Notes: generated by a model from the sequence alone, not told the origin. Shown: positions 10,881 to 19,099, counted from the stretch's first letter. The stretch is 64,000 nt of DNA from Variovorax gossypii (GCF_003965815.1 NZ_RXOE01000001.1:992001-1056000); one strand, 5' to 3'. Made by a program: numbers and translations.

Positions 10881-12065
10881 ATGAGCCTCCGCGGCTTCTC
10901 CACCGCCAGCGCAGGGCGCGAGTTCGCGCTGCTGCGCACGCGACCGTGGGACCTCGCGATGATCTCGTGGGTGCCGCTGCTCGCGGTGTTCCTGATCTGG
11001 TGGATCTTCTCGGCCGGCCTGCCCGAGCGGCTGCCGATCGGCGTGCTCGACCAGGACCACTCCTCGCTCTCGCGGCAGGTGGTGCGCTTCCTGGACGCCA
11101 CCCCGGGCCTGCGCGTGACGCAGCGCTACAGCGACGAAGGCGAGATGGCGCGCGCCCTGACCAGCGGTGCGGTCGACGCGGCGGTGCAGCTGCCGCGCGA
11201 ACTGAGCCGCGACGTGAAGCAGGGCCGCGTCGGCCAGGTCGTGCTGCTGCACAACGCGCAGCTCGGCACGCACTCGAGCCTGATCCAGCGCGACGTGCGC
11301 ACCGCCGTGGCCACCGTCTCCGGCGGTGTCGAGCTCACGGTGCGCAACAAGCGCGGCGAGTCGATGAAGGCCGCGCGCGTGAGCATGGAGCCGATCAAGG
11401 CCAGCATGGTGGCGCTTTTCAACACATCGACCGACTACGAGCAGTTCCTGGGCGCCGCGCTGATTCCGGCGCTGCTGCACATCCTCGCGATGACGGCCGG
11501 GGCCTGGGCCGTGGGCCGCGAGCTTCGTGACCGCAGCATTGGCGGATGGCTGGGCGCCTCGCCGCGGTGGCATGAAGCGCTGGCCGCGCTGGCGGGCAAG
11601 CTGGTGCTGCCGTTCGCGAGCCTTTCGGCCGTCGCTCTAGCGGCGATGTTGTGGATCACGGCGGGACGTGGGTGGCACCCGGTCGGGTCGCTGGGGTGGA
11701 CGCTGTTCGCGCTGGTGGTCTTCTTGGCGCTGTCGATCGCGCTGGGGGCCTTCGTGGCGGGGCTTACGCGCTCGCTGCGTACCGCCCTCTCGGCCACGGG
11801 CTTCATCACGGCGCCGGCCTTCGCGTTCGGCGGCGTGGGCTTTCCGCTGGTCGCGATGCCGCTGCTGGCGCAGGTCTGGGCCAACCTGCTGCCCTACACG
11901 CACTACATCCGCGTGCAGATGGAGCAGCTGCAGATGGGCGCGCCGGTGGCCTATTCGGTGGCGACGCCGCTGTGGATGGTGCTGGGCACTGGCGTGCTGC
12001 TCGCCGTCACCGCTGCGGCGCTGGTGCGTGCCGCCGGGGCGCCCGAGAGCTGGGGTGGACGATGA
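10881..12065 (+). CDS. ABC-2 type permease, first of a pair, 394 aa
   Basis: One membrane helix near the N-terminus (WVPLLAVFLIWWIFSAGL) is followed by a periplasmic domain starting PIGVLDQDHSSLSRQVVRFLDATPGL. About five C-terminal helices (190-390) include ALIPALLHILAMTAGAWAVGREL. This is the YbhS/YbhR/YhhJ-like layout (COG0842). No Walker motifs occur in the protein. Its stop overlaps the start of the second permease, so the two are probably translated together and form a heterodimer (inference). Confidence 0.88.
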   Translation: MSLRGFSTASAGREFALLRTRPWDLAMISWVPLLAVFLIWWIFSAGLPERLPIGVLDQDHSSLSRQVVRFLDATPGLRVTQRYSDEGEMARALTSGAVDAAVQLPRELSRDVKQGRVGQVVLLHNAQLGTHSSLIQRDVRTAVATVSGGVELTVRNKRGESMKAARVSMEPIKASMVALFNTSTDYEQFLGAALIPALLHILAMTAGAWAVGRELRDRSIGGWLGASPRWHEALAALAGKLVLPFASLSAVALAAMLWITAGRGWHPVGSLGWTLFALVVFLALSIALGAFVAGLTRSLRTALSATGFITAPAFAFGGVGFPLVAMPLLAQVWANLLPYTHYIRVQMEQLQMGAPVAYSVATPLWMVLGTGVLLAVTAAALVRAAGAPESWGGR

Positions 12066-13201
12066 GCGATACCGAACCGCTTCGCTTCGGCAGCGCATGG
12101 CGCGAGACGGCGCTCGCCGTGCTCCGCGACAAGGGCGTGCTGCTGATCATGCTGCTCGCCCCGATCATCTACGGCTTCTTCTATCCGTGGCCCTACGGCA
12201 CGCAGGCCGTGACGCGCGTGCCGGTGGCGGTTGTCGACCAGGATCACACCGCGCTGTCGCGGCAGATCGCGCGCTTCGCGCTGGCCAATCCGCGGCTGGA
12301 CGTGCGCATGGTCACGGGCGACGTGGGCGAGGCGCAGCAGGCGCTGTGGCGCGGCGAGATCGAAGGCTATGCGCTGCTGCCAGCCGACCTGAAGCGCAAC
12401 GTGCTGCGCGGCACCTCGGCGGTGGTCACCATCGAGGGCAACGGGGCCTATGCGCTGCTCAACAAGGCGGTGCTGTACGGCTTCTCGGAGGCCGTGGGCA
12501 CGGTGTCGGCGGGCGTGGAGATCCGCAAGCTGCAGTCCGGTGGCCAGAGCGCGATCCAGGCGGCGCGCAGCCGCAGTCCGCTCAGCACGCAGCTCGTCGC
12601 GCTGTTCAACCCGACCGAGGGCTACGGCAGCTACGTGGTGCCAGCGGTGGCCCTGCTGATCCTGCAGCAGACGCTGCTGATGGGCGTGGCGATGCTGGCG
12701 GGCACCTGGGCCGAGGCCGGACGGCTGCGGGCCTCGATGGGGGCGTGGCTGGGGCGGCTCGGGGCGCTGTCGGGCTTCGGCTTCCTGAGCGGCGTCTTCT
12801 ACTTCGGCTGGGTGTTCTTCCTGCAGGACTATCCGCGCGGCGGCAATCCGTGGGGAGCGCTGGTGCTGCTCGCCTTCTACGTGCCGGCGATCTGCACGCT
12901 GGGCCTGCTGCTGGGCTGCTGGTTCCGCGACCGCGAGCGGGCCTTGCAGGTGCTGCTGTTCACCGCGCTGCCGATGGCCTTCCTCTCGGGCTTCTCGTGG
13001 CCCGTGGAAGCCCTGCCGGAGCCGCTGCAGGCGTTGCGCTGGCTCTTTCCGAGCACGGCGGGCATCCAGGCCTCGCTGCGGCTCAACCAGATGGGAGCGC
13101 CGCTGCATGACGTGCTGCCCTATCTCGGCGTGCTGCTGTCGCTGACCCTGGCGGGCCTGCTGACGCTGCGGCTGGCCGCGACGACGCCGAAGCAGGCCTA
13201 G
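12062..13201 (+). CDS. ABC-2 type permease, second of a pair, 379 aa
   Basis: It has the same plan as its neighbour: N-terminal helix (GVLLIMLLAPIIYGFFYPWPYG), periplasmic domain (VAVVDQDHTALSRQIARFALANPRLDV), then C-terminal helices with an LLGCWFRDRERALQVLLFTALPMAFLSGFSWPVEALP segment typical of ABC-2 permeases. The VDQDH(T/S)(A/S)LSRQ motif shared by the two proteins argues for duplication of one ancestor. ATG 12062 overlaps the preceding stop (ATGA). No ATPase gene follows: the next gene is a convergent tetR overlapping by 4 bases. Confidence 0.88.
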   Translation: MSDTEPLRFGSAWRETALAVLRDKGVLLIMLLAPIIYGFFYPWPYGTQAVTRVPVAVVDQDHTALSRQIARFALANPRLDVRMVTGDVGEAQQALWRGEIEGYALLPADLKRNVLRGTSAVVTIEGNGAYALLNKAVLYGFSEAVGTVSAGVEIRKLQSGGQSAIQAARSRSPLSTQLVALFNPTEGYGSYVVPAVALLILQQTLLMGVAMLAGTWAEAGRLRASMGAWLGRLGALSGFGFLSGVFYFGWVFFLQDYPRGGNPWGALVLLAFYVPAICTLGLLLGCWFRDRERALQVLLFTALPMAFLSGFSWPVEALPEPLQALRWLFPSTAGIQASLRLNQMGAPLHDVLPYLGVLLSLTLAGLLTLRLAATTPKQA

Positions 13202-13842
13202 CGCCGGCTCTCGGCCGCCACGGCCCGCACCAGCCGCGTGGCGGGCGCCACCAGCTCGCGCAGATCGCCCGCGCGGTTCTGCTCGATGGCCTGCAGCACC
13301 AGTTCGTTGATGCCCCCCACCACCGTCATCGCCATCTCGCTCGTGAGGTGCACGGCGGGCCCCTCCGCGCTGCCGTTGCTGCTGGTGTTGATGGCGACCT
13401 GGATGAAGTTGGCGATCTCGTCGTTCACCCTTCGCCGCACCACTAGCCCCGGCATTCCGAGGCCCAGGATCTCGACGAACAGCGTGCGCAGCAGCACCGG
13501 GTCTTGGGCGAGGTAATCGAAGTACGCCGTCATCGCCTGCTCGACCTGCGCGTGCCACGGCTGTGCCGGGTCGAAGGCCTCGCTCACGGTCTGCAGCGCG
13601 AGGCGGCTGGCGGTTTCGTAGAGCGCGATCAGGCACTCGGTCTTGGTGCTGAAGTGTTCGTAGAAAGTGCGGCGCGACACGGCGGCCTCGCGCACGATGT
13701 CGGCAATGGTGGTTTCGGCGTAGCCCTTGGCCGCGACGGCATGCGCCATGCCCTGCAGCAGGCGCGCATAGTGCTCGCTCCCGGGGCCCTCGGCAGACTT
13801 GGAGGGAGCCGCTTTTTCGATGGTTTCGCTCATGGACGGCAC
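13198..13842 (-). CDS. TetR family transcriptional repressor, 214 aa
   Basis: The N-terminal helix-turn-helix is canonical: AKGYAETTIADIVREAAVSRRTFYEHFSTKTECLIALYE (about 38-76). The C-terminal helical ligand-binding region is not diagnostic. The frame can start at GTG 13842, 4-5 bases after AGGA, or at ATG 13833; I chose the longer form. It is divergent from the metal-dependent hydrolase gene, with two GGTAC-N6-GTACC operators between them. The likely role is repression of itself and the hydrolase, with induction by a hydrophobic ligand (inference). It overlaps the convergent permease gene by 4 bases. Confidence 0.9.
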   Translation of the reverse strand: MPSMSETIEKAAPSKSAEGPGSEHYARLLQGMAHAVAAKGYAETTIADIVREAAVSRRTFYEHFSTKTECLIALYETASRLALQTVSEAFDPAQPWHAQVEQAMTAYFDYLAQDPVLLRTLFVEILGLGMPGLVVRRRVNDEIANFIQVAINTSSNGSAEGPAVHLTSEMAMTVVGGINELVLQAIEQNRAGDLRELVAPATRLVRAVAAESRR

Positions 13843-13857
13843 ATTTTCCTACGATCA

Positions 13858-13873
13858 GGTACTTGACAGTACC
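13858..13873. promoter_or_regulatory. TetR operator 1
   Basis: Perfect inverted repeat GGTACT-TGAC-AGTACC (16 bp). It contains TTGACA (13863-13868), a consensus -35 element for the hydrolase gene; the matching -10 17 bases on (13886-13891, CAACAT) is weak. Binding here would block that promoter and lies 15 bp from the tetR start. Confidence 0.7.
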
Positions 13874-13901
13874 AATTCACAATTGCAACATGGCGACTCG
13901 C

Positions 13902-13917
13902 GGTACTGAGTTGTACC
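13902..13917. promoter_or_regulatory. TetR operator 2
   Basis: GGTAC-TGAGTT-GTACC has the same 16-bp length and outer half-sites as operator 1, 44 bp downstream (about four helical turns). It falls at or just after the expected hydrolase transcription start near 13898. Confidence 0.65.
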
Positions 13918-13962
13918 AACAGATCCACCCACGCCGACCGTGCTTTTCCGAGGCTTGTTTTC

Positions 13963-14805
13963 ATGACCGATCTCGTTGTCCGCCGCCTGCTGATCGACCT
14001 GCAACCGCCCTTTGCCCGCGACTGGTGCGGCGGCGACGCATTCTCGACTGCTTTCTTCAATGCGCTGTCGATGAGCTTTCCCTTCGGCGAGCAGTTCTTC
14101 ATCGACGCGGTACGCGACGCCGTCGCCACGCTGCCGGCGGAGGTGCAGGAGCAGCACAAGGCCGATGTGCGCGGCTTCATCGGGCAGGAAGCGACGCACC
14201 GGCGCATCCATTCGCTCTTCAACAACCATCTCGAGAACCAGGGCCTGGTCGACCGCTGGACGGCTCGCGCCAGCAAGCGCATGGAATTGATGGAAGGCGC
14301 CGATCCGCGCCATGCGCTGGCGGTGACGGCGGCCACCGAGCACTTCACGGCCATGTTCGCCGAGTGGCTGCTGGCCCACCCCGAGATCCTCGACGGGGCC
14401 GAGCCCCGGCTGCGCACCATGTGGCTGTGGCACAGCGCCGAGGAGTTGGAACACAAGAGCGTGGCCTTCGACATCTACCGGGCCGCGGGCGGCTCCGACG
14501 AGTGGCGCACGCGCTGGTTCCGCCGCGTCACGATGATGTTCCTGGGCGACCTGATGCGCCAGACCGTCGACAACCTGCGCCACGAAAAGCAGCTGTGGAA
14601 ATGGGCGACCTGGAAAAGCGCCGCGCGCATCCTGCTGGGTCGCAACGGCCTGCTGCGCGGCAACGTTGCCGGCTGGCGCAGCTACCTGCGCGCGGATTTC
14701 CATCCGATGCAGCAGGACAGCAGCTTGTCGGAGCGTTGGCTCGCGGATAACCGGGCGCAGTACACGCCGGTGGGCGTGGCACCCGAGGCAGCGGCCGCGC
14801 GCTGA
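13963..14805 (+). CDS. Predicted metal-dependent hydrolase (PF10118), 280 aa
   Basis: It resembles COG3687, an all-helical family with a ferritin-like set of acidic and histidine residues. Visible candidates for metal ligands are FGEQFFID, FIGQEATHRRIH, AATEHFTAMFAEW and WLWHSAEELEHKSVAFD, in the order expected of a diiron four-helix bundle. The reaction is not known for certain; members are often found under TetR control near lipid or fatty-acid genes. Start ATG 13963 gives the conserved VRRLLIDL opening. Regulation by the divergent TetR is strongly suggested by the two operators upstream. Confidence 0.85.
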   Translation: MTDLVVRRLLIDLQPPFARDWCGGDAFSTAFFNALSMSFPFGEQFFIDAVRDAVATLPAEVQEQHKADVRGFIGQEATHRRIHSLFNNHLENQGLVDRWTARASKRMELMEGADPRHALAVTAATEHFTAMFAEWLLAHPEILDGAEPRLRTMWLWHSAEELEHKSVAFDIYRAAGGSDEWRTRWFRRVTMMFLGDLMRQTVDNLRHEKQLWKWATWKSAARILLGRNGLLRGNVAGWRSYLRADFHPMQQDSSLSERWLADNRAQYTPVGVAPEAAAAR

Positions 14806-14829
14806 CGGCGTCGGACCGCGCTCAATCGC

Positions 14830-15417
14830 TCAGAAGAAGGTGGCGCGGGTCGTCGTGTTGCCACCGGCCTGCTGGTGCTCGGGGCGCATCTGCAGATCGT
14901 GCAGGGTGTCGAAGTCGGATGGAGCATCCGGCACCCGCATCACCACTTCCAGCTCGTGCATCGACGCGACCCAGCGACCGGCCGGCGACTCGGCCGGCTC
15001 GTCGTTGGCGAACACGCCGTCGCGGATGTAGATGGTTTCGCCTTCGGGGCGCTCGGCGTGCAGTTCGATCAGGCGCGCGATCGAGAAGTTGTAGGTCACG
15101 AGCTTCTCGCGCGTCTTGCGGTCCTTGCCGCCGCAGTTGAACGAGCCTTCAGCCGCGATGACGATGCAGGAGCCGTCCACGCCGCCGTCCATCTCTATCT
15201 CGTTGCCCGATCGCCAGATGGCGTTGGGCAGGCGCACGCGCACCTTGTCGATGACCAGGTCGCGCTGCTTGTTGAGGCTGCCCAGCGGCGGCACGAGCGA
15301 GCGCAGCTGGCGCAGGCGCTCGGCGAAGTTGTCGTCCATCAGGAATTCGACGTGGTGCGTCGCGCTGCCGGAGGAACGCCGGACCACCTGCATGACGACG
15401 TGGCGCGACTTACCCAT
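14830..15417 (-). CDS. Conserved-looking hypothetical protein, 195 aa
   Basis: I do not recognise the family. ATG 15417 has a strong AGGGGG ribosome site 7 bases upstream; a TTG six codons earlier is less likely. No signal peptide or membrane segment is visible. Features: a charged N-terminus (FAERLRQLRSLVPPLGSLNKQRDLVID), a central ESFNCGG-like turn (AEGSFNCGGKDRKTREKL), an EGETIYIRDGVFAND segment and a low-complexity tail. Codon use and third-position GC match the neighbours. It is convergent with the hydrolase gene. The AT-rich region upstream probably holds its promoter. Confidence 0.6.
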   Translation of the reverse strand: MGKSRHVVMQVVRRSSGSATHHVEFLMDDNFAERLRQLRSLVPPLGSLNKQRDLVIDKVRVRLPNAIWRSGNEIEMDGGVDGSCIVIAAEGSFNCGGKDRKTREKLVTYNFSIARLIELHAERPEGETIYIRDGVFANDEPAESPAGRWVASMHELEVVMRVPDAPSDFDTLHDLQMRPEHQQAGGNTTTRATFF

Positions 15418-15515
15418 GGCAGAACCCCCTGGCAAAGGTTGAATTCCGTAGCCCGCAGGGGGTACGGACGGCGTGGCAGCAATTCATTGGAAATCAGCTA
15501 CTAATAGGACTTTTG

Positions 15516-15535
15516 ATTACATGCAATTACATGCA
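15516..15535. repeat. Tandem decamer in an AT-rich intergenic island
   Basis: ATTACATGCA occurs twice head to tail. It sits in the 249-bp gap 15418-15666, which is much richer in A/T (especially 15479-15560) than the rest of the window. Spacing of one helical turn suits a regulator binding a direct repeat. Confidence 0.5.
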
Positions 15536-15666
15536 TCATTTGTGTCCAACTGTATAGCGATTACCCGCGACGTGGAAGCCCATTCCGTGATTTATGCACG
15601 AGGAAATGTCGCCAAAATGCCTCCTCGATGTGGTAGCCGGGTACCCCATCAGGCGCCGCCAAGGCC

Positions 15667-15897
15667 CTATTCGAGGGCTTCGTCCAGCGCCTTGCACGAA
15701 GGCGCGCACACGGTCTGCGACTTGCCCAGCACCTGGCGGGTGCGCAGCTGGGAGCGCACGCGGTGCTTGCCGCACATGAAGCACGACATGGTCGCCCCGC
15801 TGAACGACGCCGAGGCGCGGAACGGCGAGCCCGGCGCCTTCGACTTGTAGCGCAGGCCGTCCGCCACCACCGCAGTCTTCACTTCACCCTTCGCCAT
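15667..15897 (-). CDS. Small zinc-ribbon-like protein, 76 aa
   Basis: Four cysteines in the pattern C39-X2-C42-X21-C64-X3-C68 (MSCFMCGKHR ... TVCAPSC) suggest a single zinc site. The N-terminus is basic and the C-terminus acidic; no other motif is visible. It overlaps the preceding minus-strand gene by 14 bases, so it is probably the last gene of the long lipid-type operon. Function unknown; could be a regulatory or scaffold protein. Confidence 0.65.
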   Translation of the reverse strand: MAKGEVKTAVVADGLRYKSKAPGSPFRASASFSGATMSCFMCGKHRVRSQLRTRQVLGKSQTVCAPSCKALDEALE

Positions 15898-16246
15898 GCA
15901 TCATGTCCTTGCTGTTCGGTTCTGCACGGCGCATTGCGCGTGCAATGGCTTCCCGGGCACCGATTTCGGCCGCTAGGGAAGCGTCCAACGCCGAGCGGCA
16001 AAGCCCGGCGTGCTTGTAATTGAGGTTCTCGTAGACCTCGGCCGCGGCCGGATAGGCATCGAGCAGGCGACCTAGTTCGGCGCCCTGCTCGACGTCCTCG
16101 AACTCATGCACGAGGTGTTCGACCACGGAACGGTACTGCTCCGCCCCAACGGGTACGGCGCTGTGCTCAAGCTTCTCCAGCAGCTGCGCCAACACGTGGG
16201 TCACTGCCAGATCGGTCCTGGGAGACGGATTATCGGTCGTGTTCAT
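15884..16246 (-). CDS. Hypothetical protein, 120 aa
   Basis: I do not recognise this soluble, mostly helical, acidic protein: TDLAVTHVLAQLLEKLEHSAVPVGAEQYRSVVEHLVHEFED, then ELGRLLDAYPAAAEVYENLNYKHAGLCRSALDASL. ATG 16246 is preferred; ATG 16255 (adds MQA) is possible, and neither has a strong ribosome site. It begins 26 bases after the stop of the 307-aa gene and overlaps the next gene by 14 bases, which places it in the same transcript. Confidence 0.6.
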   Translation of the reverse strand: MNTTDNPSPRTDLAVTHVLAQLLEKLEHSAVPVGAEQYRSVVEHLVHEFEDVEQGAELGRLLDAYPAAAEVYENLNYKHAGLCRSALDASLAAEIGAREAIARAMRRAEPNSKDMMHGEG

Positions 16247-16272
16247 GGCCTGCATCTGGGGGCAGCATACGC

Positions 16273-17196
16273 CTATGCAAGTGGCTGCTCGTACAGGGTT
16301 GTCTCCGGCTGGCCGGCGTTTTCGGCCTTCTGGTGCGCCGCCTGCATCCGCTGCAGCAGACTGTGAAGCATTTCGGTCGACAGCCCGTGGATCACCAGCC
16401 GGTGCCCCGCCCGCAGGGTCGACAGCGGCACCAGCGGGTGCTTGTTGTTGACCAGGATCAGGTGTTCCGGCGCGTTCAGGATCGTCGCCGCATAGATGCC
16501 GATGGTCTCGTCCAGCTGCAGGGAGTTGGCCGCGCGCCAGAAATCGTTGTCCGTGAGCATCAGCTGGTACAGCGGCGTGAAGAGCTCGATGGCGCTTTGC
16601 AGGTCCAGGAAATTCAGCCTGCCCTGAGGCATGTCCTCCAGCCGCAGCCCAGGCTCCCGGATCATCGAGAAATCGACCTTCTCGGCCTTGCACAGCGCCA
16701 GCCCCCTGTCGCGCAGCGCGGTGTTCAGCCGGATCACGAAGTTGAAGAGGTTCAGGTCGTGCTTCAGGAACATCTCGTCCTTCAGCGCGTCGATGTCGGC
16801 CGGCTCCAGCGGGTTGGTGGCCACCGGCGCCGGCGAATTCCGCCCGATGAAGGCCAGGATCTGCGAGCCCAGGTGAAAGTGCCGCAGGATCAGCCAGTTG
16901 GCCTCCGGCGACACGAAGCGCTTCAGCCCCCAGGCCAGCAGCCGGTGCAGCAGGATCGAATGCGACCAGTTGCGCGGCACGAAGACCTTGGCAATCTGGA
17001 TCAGGATGATCGTCAGCCGTGCGATCGGCCTCAGGAACGGCAGCAGGTACTGCCGCGAGCCCGAGCTCGAATCGGCCAGCCAGGCGGCCTTGACGTCGTC
17101 GGGCAGCGGCGTGCTCTGGTCGAGGTAGAGCGCCAGCCAGGGGCTGGGGTCGCGCTCGTCGTGGGCTTGCGTCAGGAATTCAGGCGTTCGATCCAT
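16273..17196 (-). CDS. Unknown protein of the lipid-type operon, 307 aa
   Basis: No family is recognised with confidence. The N-terminus (DPSPWLALYLDQSTPLPDDVKAAWL) is soluble. Residues 50-75 (LLPFLRPIARLTIILIQIAKVFVP) and the following HSILLHRLLAWGLKRFVSPEANWLILRHFHLGSQILAFI are amphipathic or membrane-hugging, with several histidines. The rest is helical with FNFVIRLNTALRDRGL and FTPLYQLMLTDNDFWRAANSLQL. The start ATG 17196 lies inside the end of the ketoacyl-synthase fusion gene (17-base overlap), implying tight co-expression. A peripheral membrane partner of the lipid enzymes is a reasonable guess only. Confidence 0.7.
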   Translation of the reverse strand: MDRTPEFLTQAHDERDPSPWLALYLDQSTPLPDDVKAAWLADSSSGSRQYLLPFLRPIARLTIILIQIAKVFVPRNWSHSILLHRLLAWGLKRFVSPEANWLILRHFHLGSQILAFIGRNSPAPVATNPLEPADIDALKDEMFLKHDLNLFNFVIRLNTALRDRGLALCKAEKVDFSMIREPGLRLEDMPQGRLNFLDLQSAIELFTPLYQLMLTDNDFWRAANSLQLDETIGIYAATILNAPEHLILVNNKHPLVPLSTLRAGHRLVIHGLSTEMLHSLLQRMQAAHQKAENAGQPETTLYEQPLA

Positions 17197-19096
17197 GGGG
17201 CGTTCGCTGCGTGATGTGTTGGAACTGCATCAGGTATAGCGCGGCCGTGTGTCGCGCGGTCTCGACGATCTGGCCGGCGGCGCGCGCCTGCCCTTCCACG
17301 GCCATCACCATCTCCACGGCCGTGAGCCAGCGGCTCAGGTGGTTCTCGTCGTTGTGGCCGTGGTATTCGAGGAAGCGGAAAACATCCGGCGGCAGCTTCA
17401 GGCTGGCCTTGAGCAACGGCAGCAGCGCCGGCACGATGCGCTGCCCCGTGCCCTCGATGATGTAGATCGCCCCCAGCAGGCCAATCGGATCGCGCGTTGC
17501 GGCCAGGCCGTGCAGGTAGGCATTGAGCGCCTCGCCGCCGGGGTTGCGGCGCAGCTCCTCGATGTTCTCGACCGTGCCACCGGCCTTGCGATAGTCGCTG
17601 AAGAGGATGTTGAAGTCGTTCTGCTCCTCGCCCGCGTGCACGCCGATCAGCGAGGCCAGCATCTGGTACGGCTCGCTCAGCGAGGCGGCGCCTTCGCGCA
17701 TCCACTTGCTGCCCTCGCGCACCTGCGGCACCCATTGCTCCATCCAGTTCAGGTAGTCGGGCACGGCGAAGCGGCGCTCGCGGATCTGGCGGATCAGCGG
17801 CGTACGCCACACGCGCGATCGGTAGTCGTGCCAGATGGCGGCCAGCTCGGTCAGCAGTGCGCCCAGCCCCTCGGGCGCGGCGTCGGGGTCGTGCGGGGGT
17901 GCGATCACGAGGTCGTCATCGAGAACCGCCGCCGTGCGCGGCGCCACCACGACGGGCGCGGCATCGACCGCTTCCACCTCCAGCAGCATGTACGCCGCCA
18001 TGAAGCGCCCCGATTCCGGCACGTAGCAGAAGATCTGCTCGCCCGGCTTCAGCGACTTGGTATGCAGGAACTCGGCCAGCATCACGAGGATCGACGCCGC
18101 CCCGGTATTGCCGCGCCACGCGAGGTTGCTCCACCAGCGCTCGCGCGGGATCGACAGGTCGGCCTTGGCCATCAGGTCCTCGACCACCGGGATGAATTTT
18201 TCCGACGAGTAGTGGCACAGGAAGTGGTCGACCCGCTTCGGATCGACCCAGCCGTCACGCACCAGCCCCGCGTATTCGTGGATGCCGATGTCGAACAGGT
18301 GCGGCAGCAGCCGGATGTCCTGCCGCAGCGACAGCGCACCCGCCGCCTCGGCCTCGGCCCATGAGCCGAAGTCGAGATGGCCGCGCGCGCGGTCTTCGGT
18401 CAGGCCGAGCTGCATGCAGACCGGGTAGTCGCCCGAGAAGGCGCGCTGATGCACCCATTTCAGCTTCAGGCGCAAGCCCGGCGCCCCAGCCAGTGCGGGC
18501 GCGCCGTCGGACAGCAGCAAGGCGCCCGCGCCATCGGACAGCATCCAACGCAGGAAGTGCGAGTCGAAGTCGGTCTCGTAGCCGCGAGCCGCGAAGCGCG
18601 AACGCTTGAAGAGGCGCGACGGCATCTCGCTGGCCACCGCCATCGCCGAGCGATGCGCGCCCAGCTCGATGCCCTGCGCGGCCGTCTGGATCGCCGACAC
18701 GCCCGCGGCGCAGATGCCGTGCACCGAATGCGTTTCCATGGGCTGTGCCGCCAGCTCGCCCTGGATCATGTTGGCGAAGCCCGGCATCAGCGTATCGCCG
18801 CCCGACGAGCCGCTGGCCAGCAGCGACACCCGCGACAGCTCCGCGCCGCCGCGCTGCAGGCAGTCGCGGATCGCGCCGGCCGCCAGTTGCGCATTGGTGT
18901 GCCGGGTCACGCCTTCGGCGTCGATCGCGTAGTGCCGCGTGAGGATGCCGTTCTCCGCCAGGATGCGCCGCTTGATGCGCTCCGACATGCGGTTGAGCGG
19001 CGCGATGTACGCGTCCATGCGGTCGTTGGGAATCGGCTCGCCCGGCATGAAGTAGCCGGCGCTTTCTAGGTACACGCGTTGGAATGAGACAGGCAT
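17180..19096 (-). CDS. Ketoacyl-ACP synthase III-like enzyme fused to a haem-oxygenase-like (HDO-type) domain, 638 aa
   Basis: Residues 1-375 are a thiolase-fold KAS III-like enzyme with a recognisable Cys-His-Asn triad: C129 in HGICAAG, H295 in FLCHYSSEKF and N330 in WRGNTGAAS. Such enzymes condense an acyl thioester with malonyl-ACP or another acyl group. After a linker (about 376-410), residues 410-630 look like an all-helical haem-oxygenase/TenA-like domain. Clustered acids and histidines are visible at HAGEEQND (487-494), IIEGTGQR (E548) and FLEYHGHNDENHLSRW (E577, H579, H581, D583, H586). Related folds include diiron oxygenases such as UndA. Which residues bind metal cannot be decided by eye. 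It starts 3 bases after the desaturase gene. Confidence 0.85.
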   Translation of the reverse strand: MPVSFQRVYLESAGYFMPGEPIPNDRMDAYIAPLNRMSERIKRRILAENGILTRHYAIDAEGVTRHTNAQLAAGAIRDCLQRGGAELSRVSLLASGSSGGDTLMPGFANMIQGELAAQPMETHSVHGICAAGVSAIQTAAQGIELGAHRSAMAVASEMPSRLFKRSRFAARGYETDFDSHFLRWMLSDGAGALLLSDGAPALAGAPGLRLKLKWVHQRAFSGDYPVCMQLGLTEDRARGHLDFGSWAEAEAAGALSLRQDIRLLPHLFDIGIHEYAGLVRDGWVDPKRVDHFLCHYSSEKFIPVVEDLMAKADLSIPRERWWSNLAWRGNTGAASILVMLAEFLHTKSLKPGEQIFCYVPESGRFMAAYMLLEVEAVDAAPVVVAPRTAAVLDDDLVIAPPHDPDAAPEGLGALLTELAAIWHDYRSRVWRTPLIRQIRERRFAVPDYLNWMEQWVPQVREGSKWMREGAASLSEPYQMLASLIGVHAGEEQNDFNILFSDYRKAGGTVENIEELRRNPGGEALNAYLHGLAATRDPIGLLGAIYIIEGTGQRIVPALLPLLKASLKLPPDVFRFLEYHGHNDENHLSRWLTAVEMVMAVEGQARAAGQIVETARHTAALYLMQFQHITQRTPHGSNA

Positions 19097-19099
19097 GGT

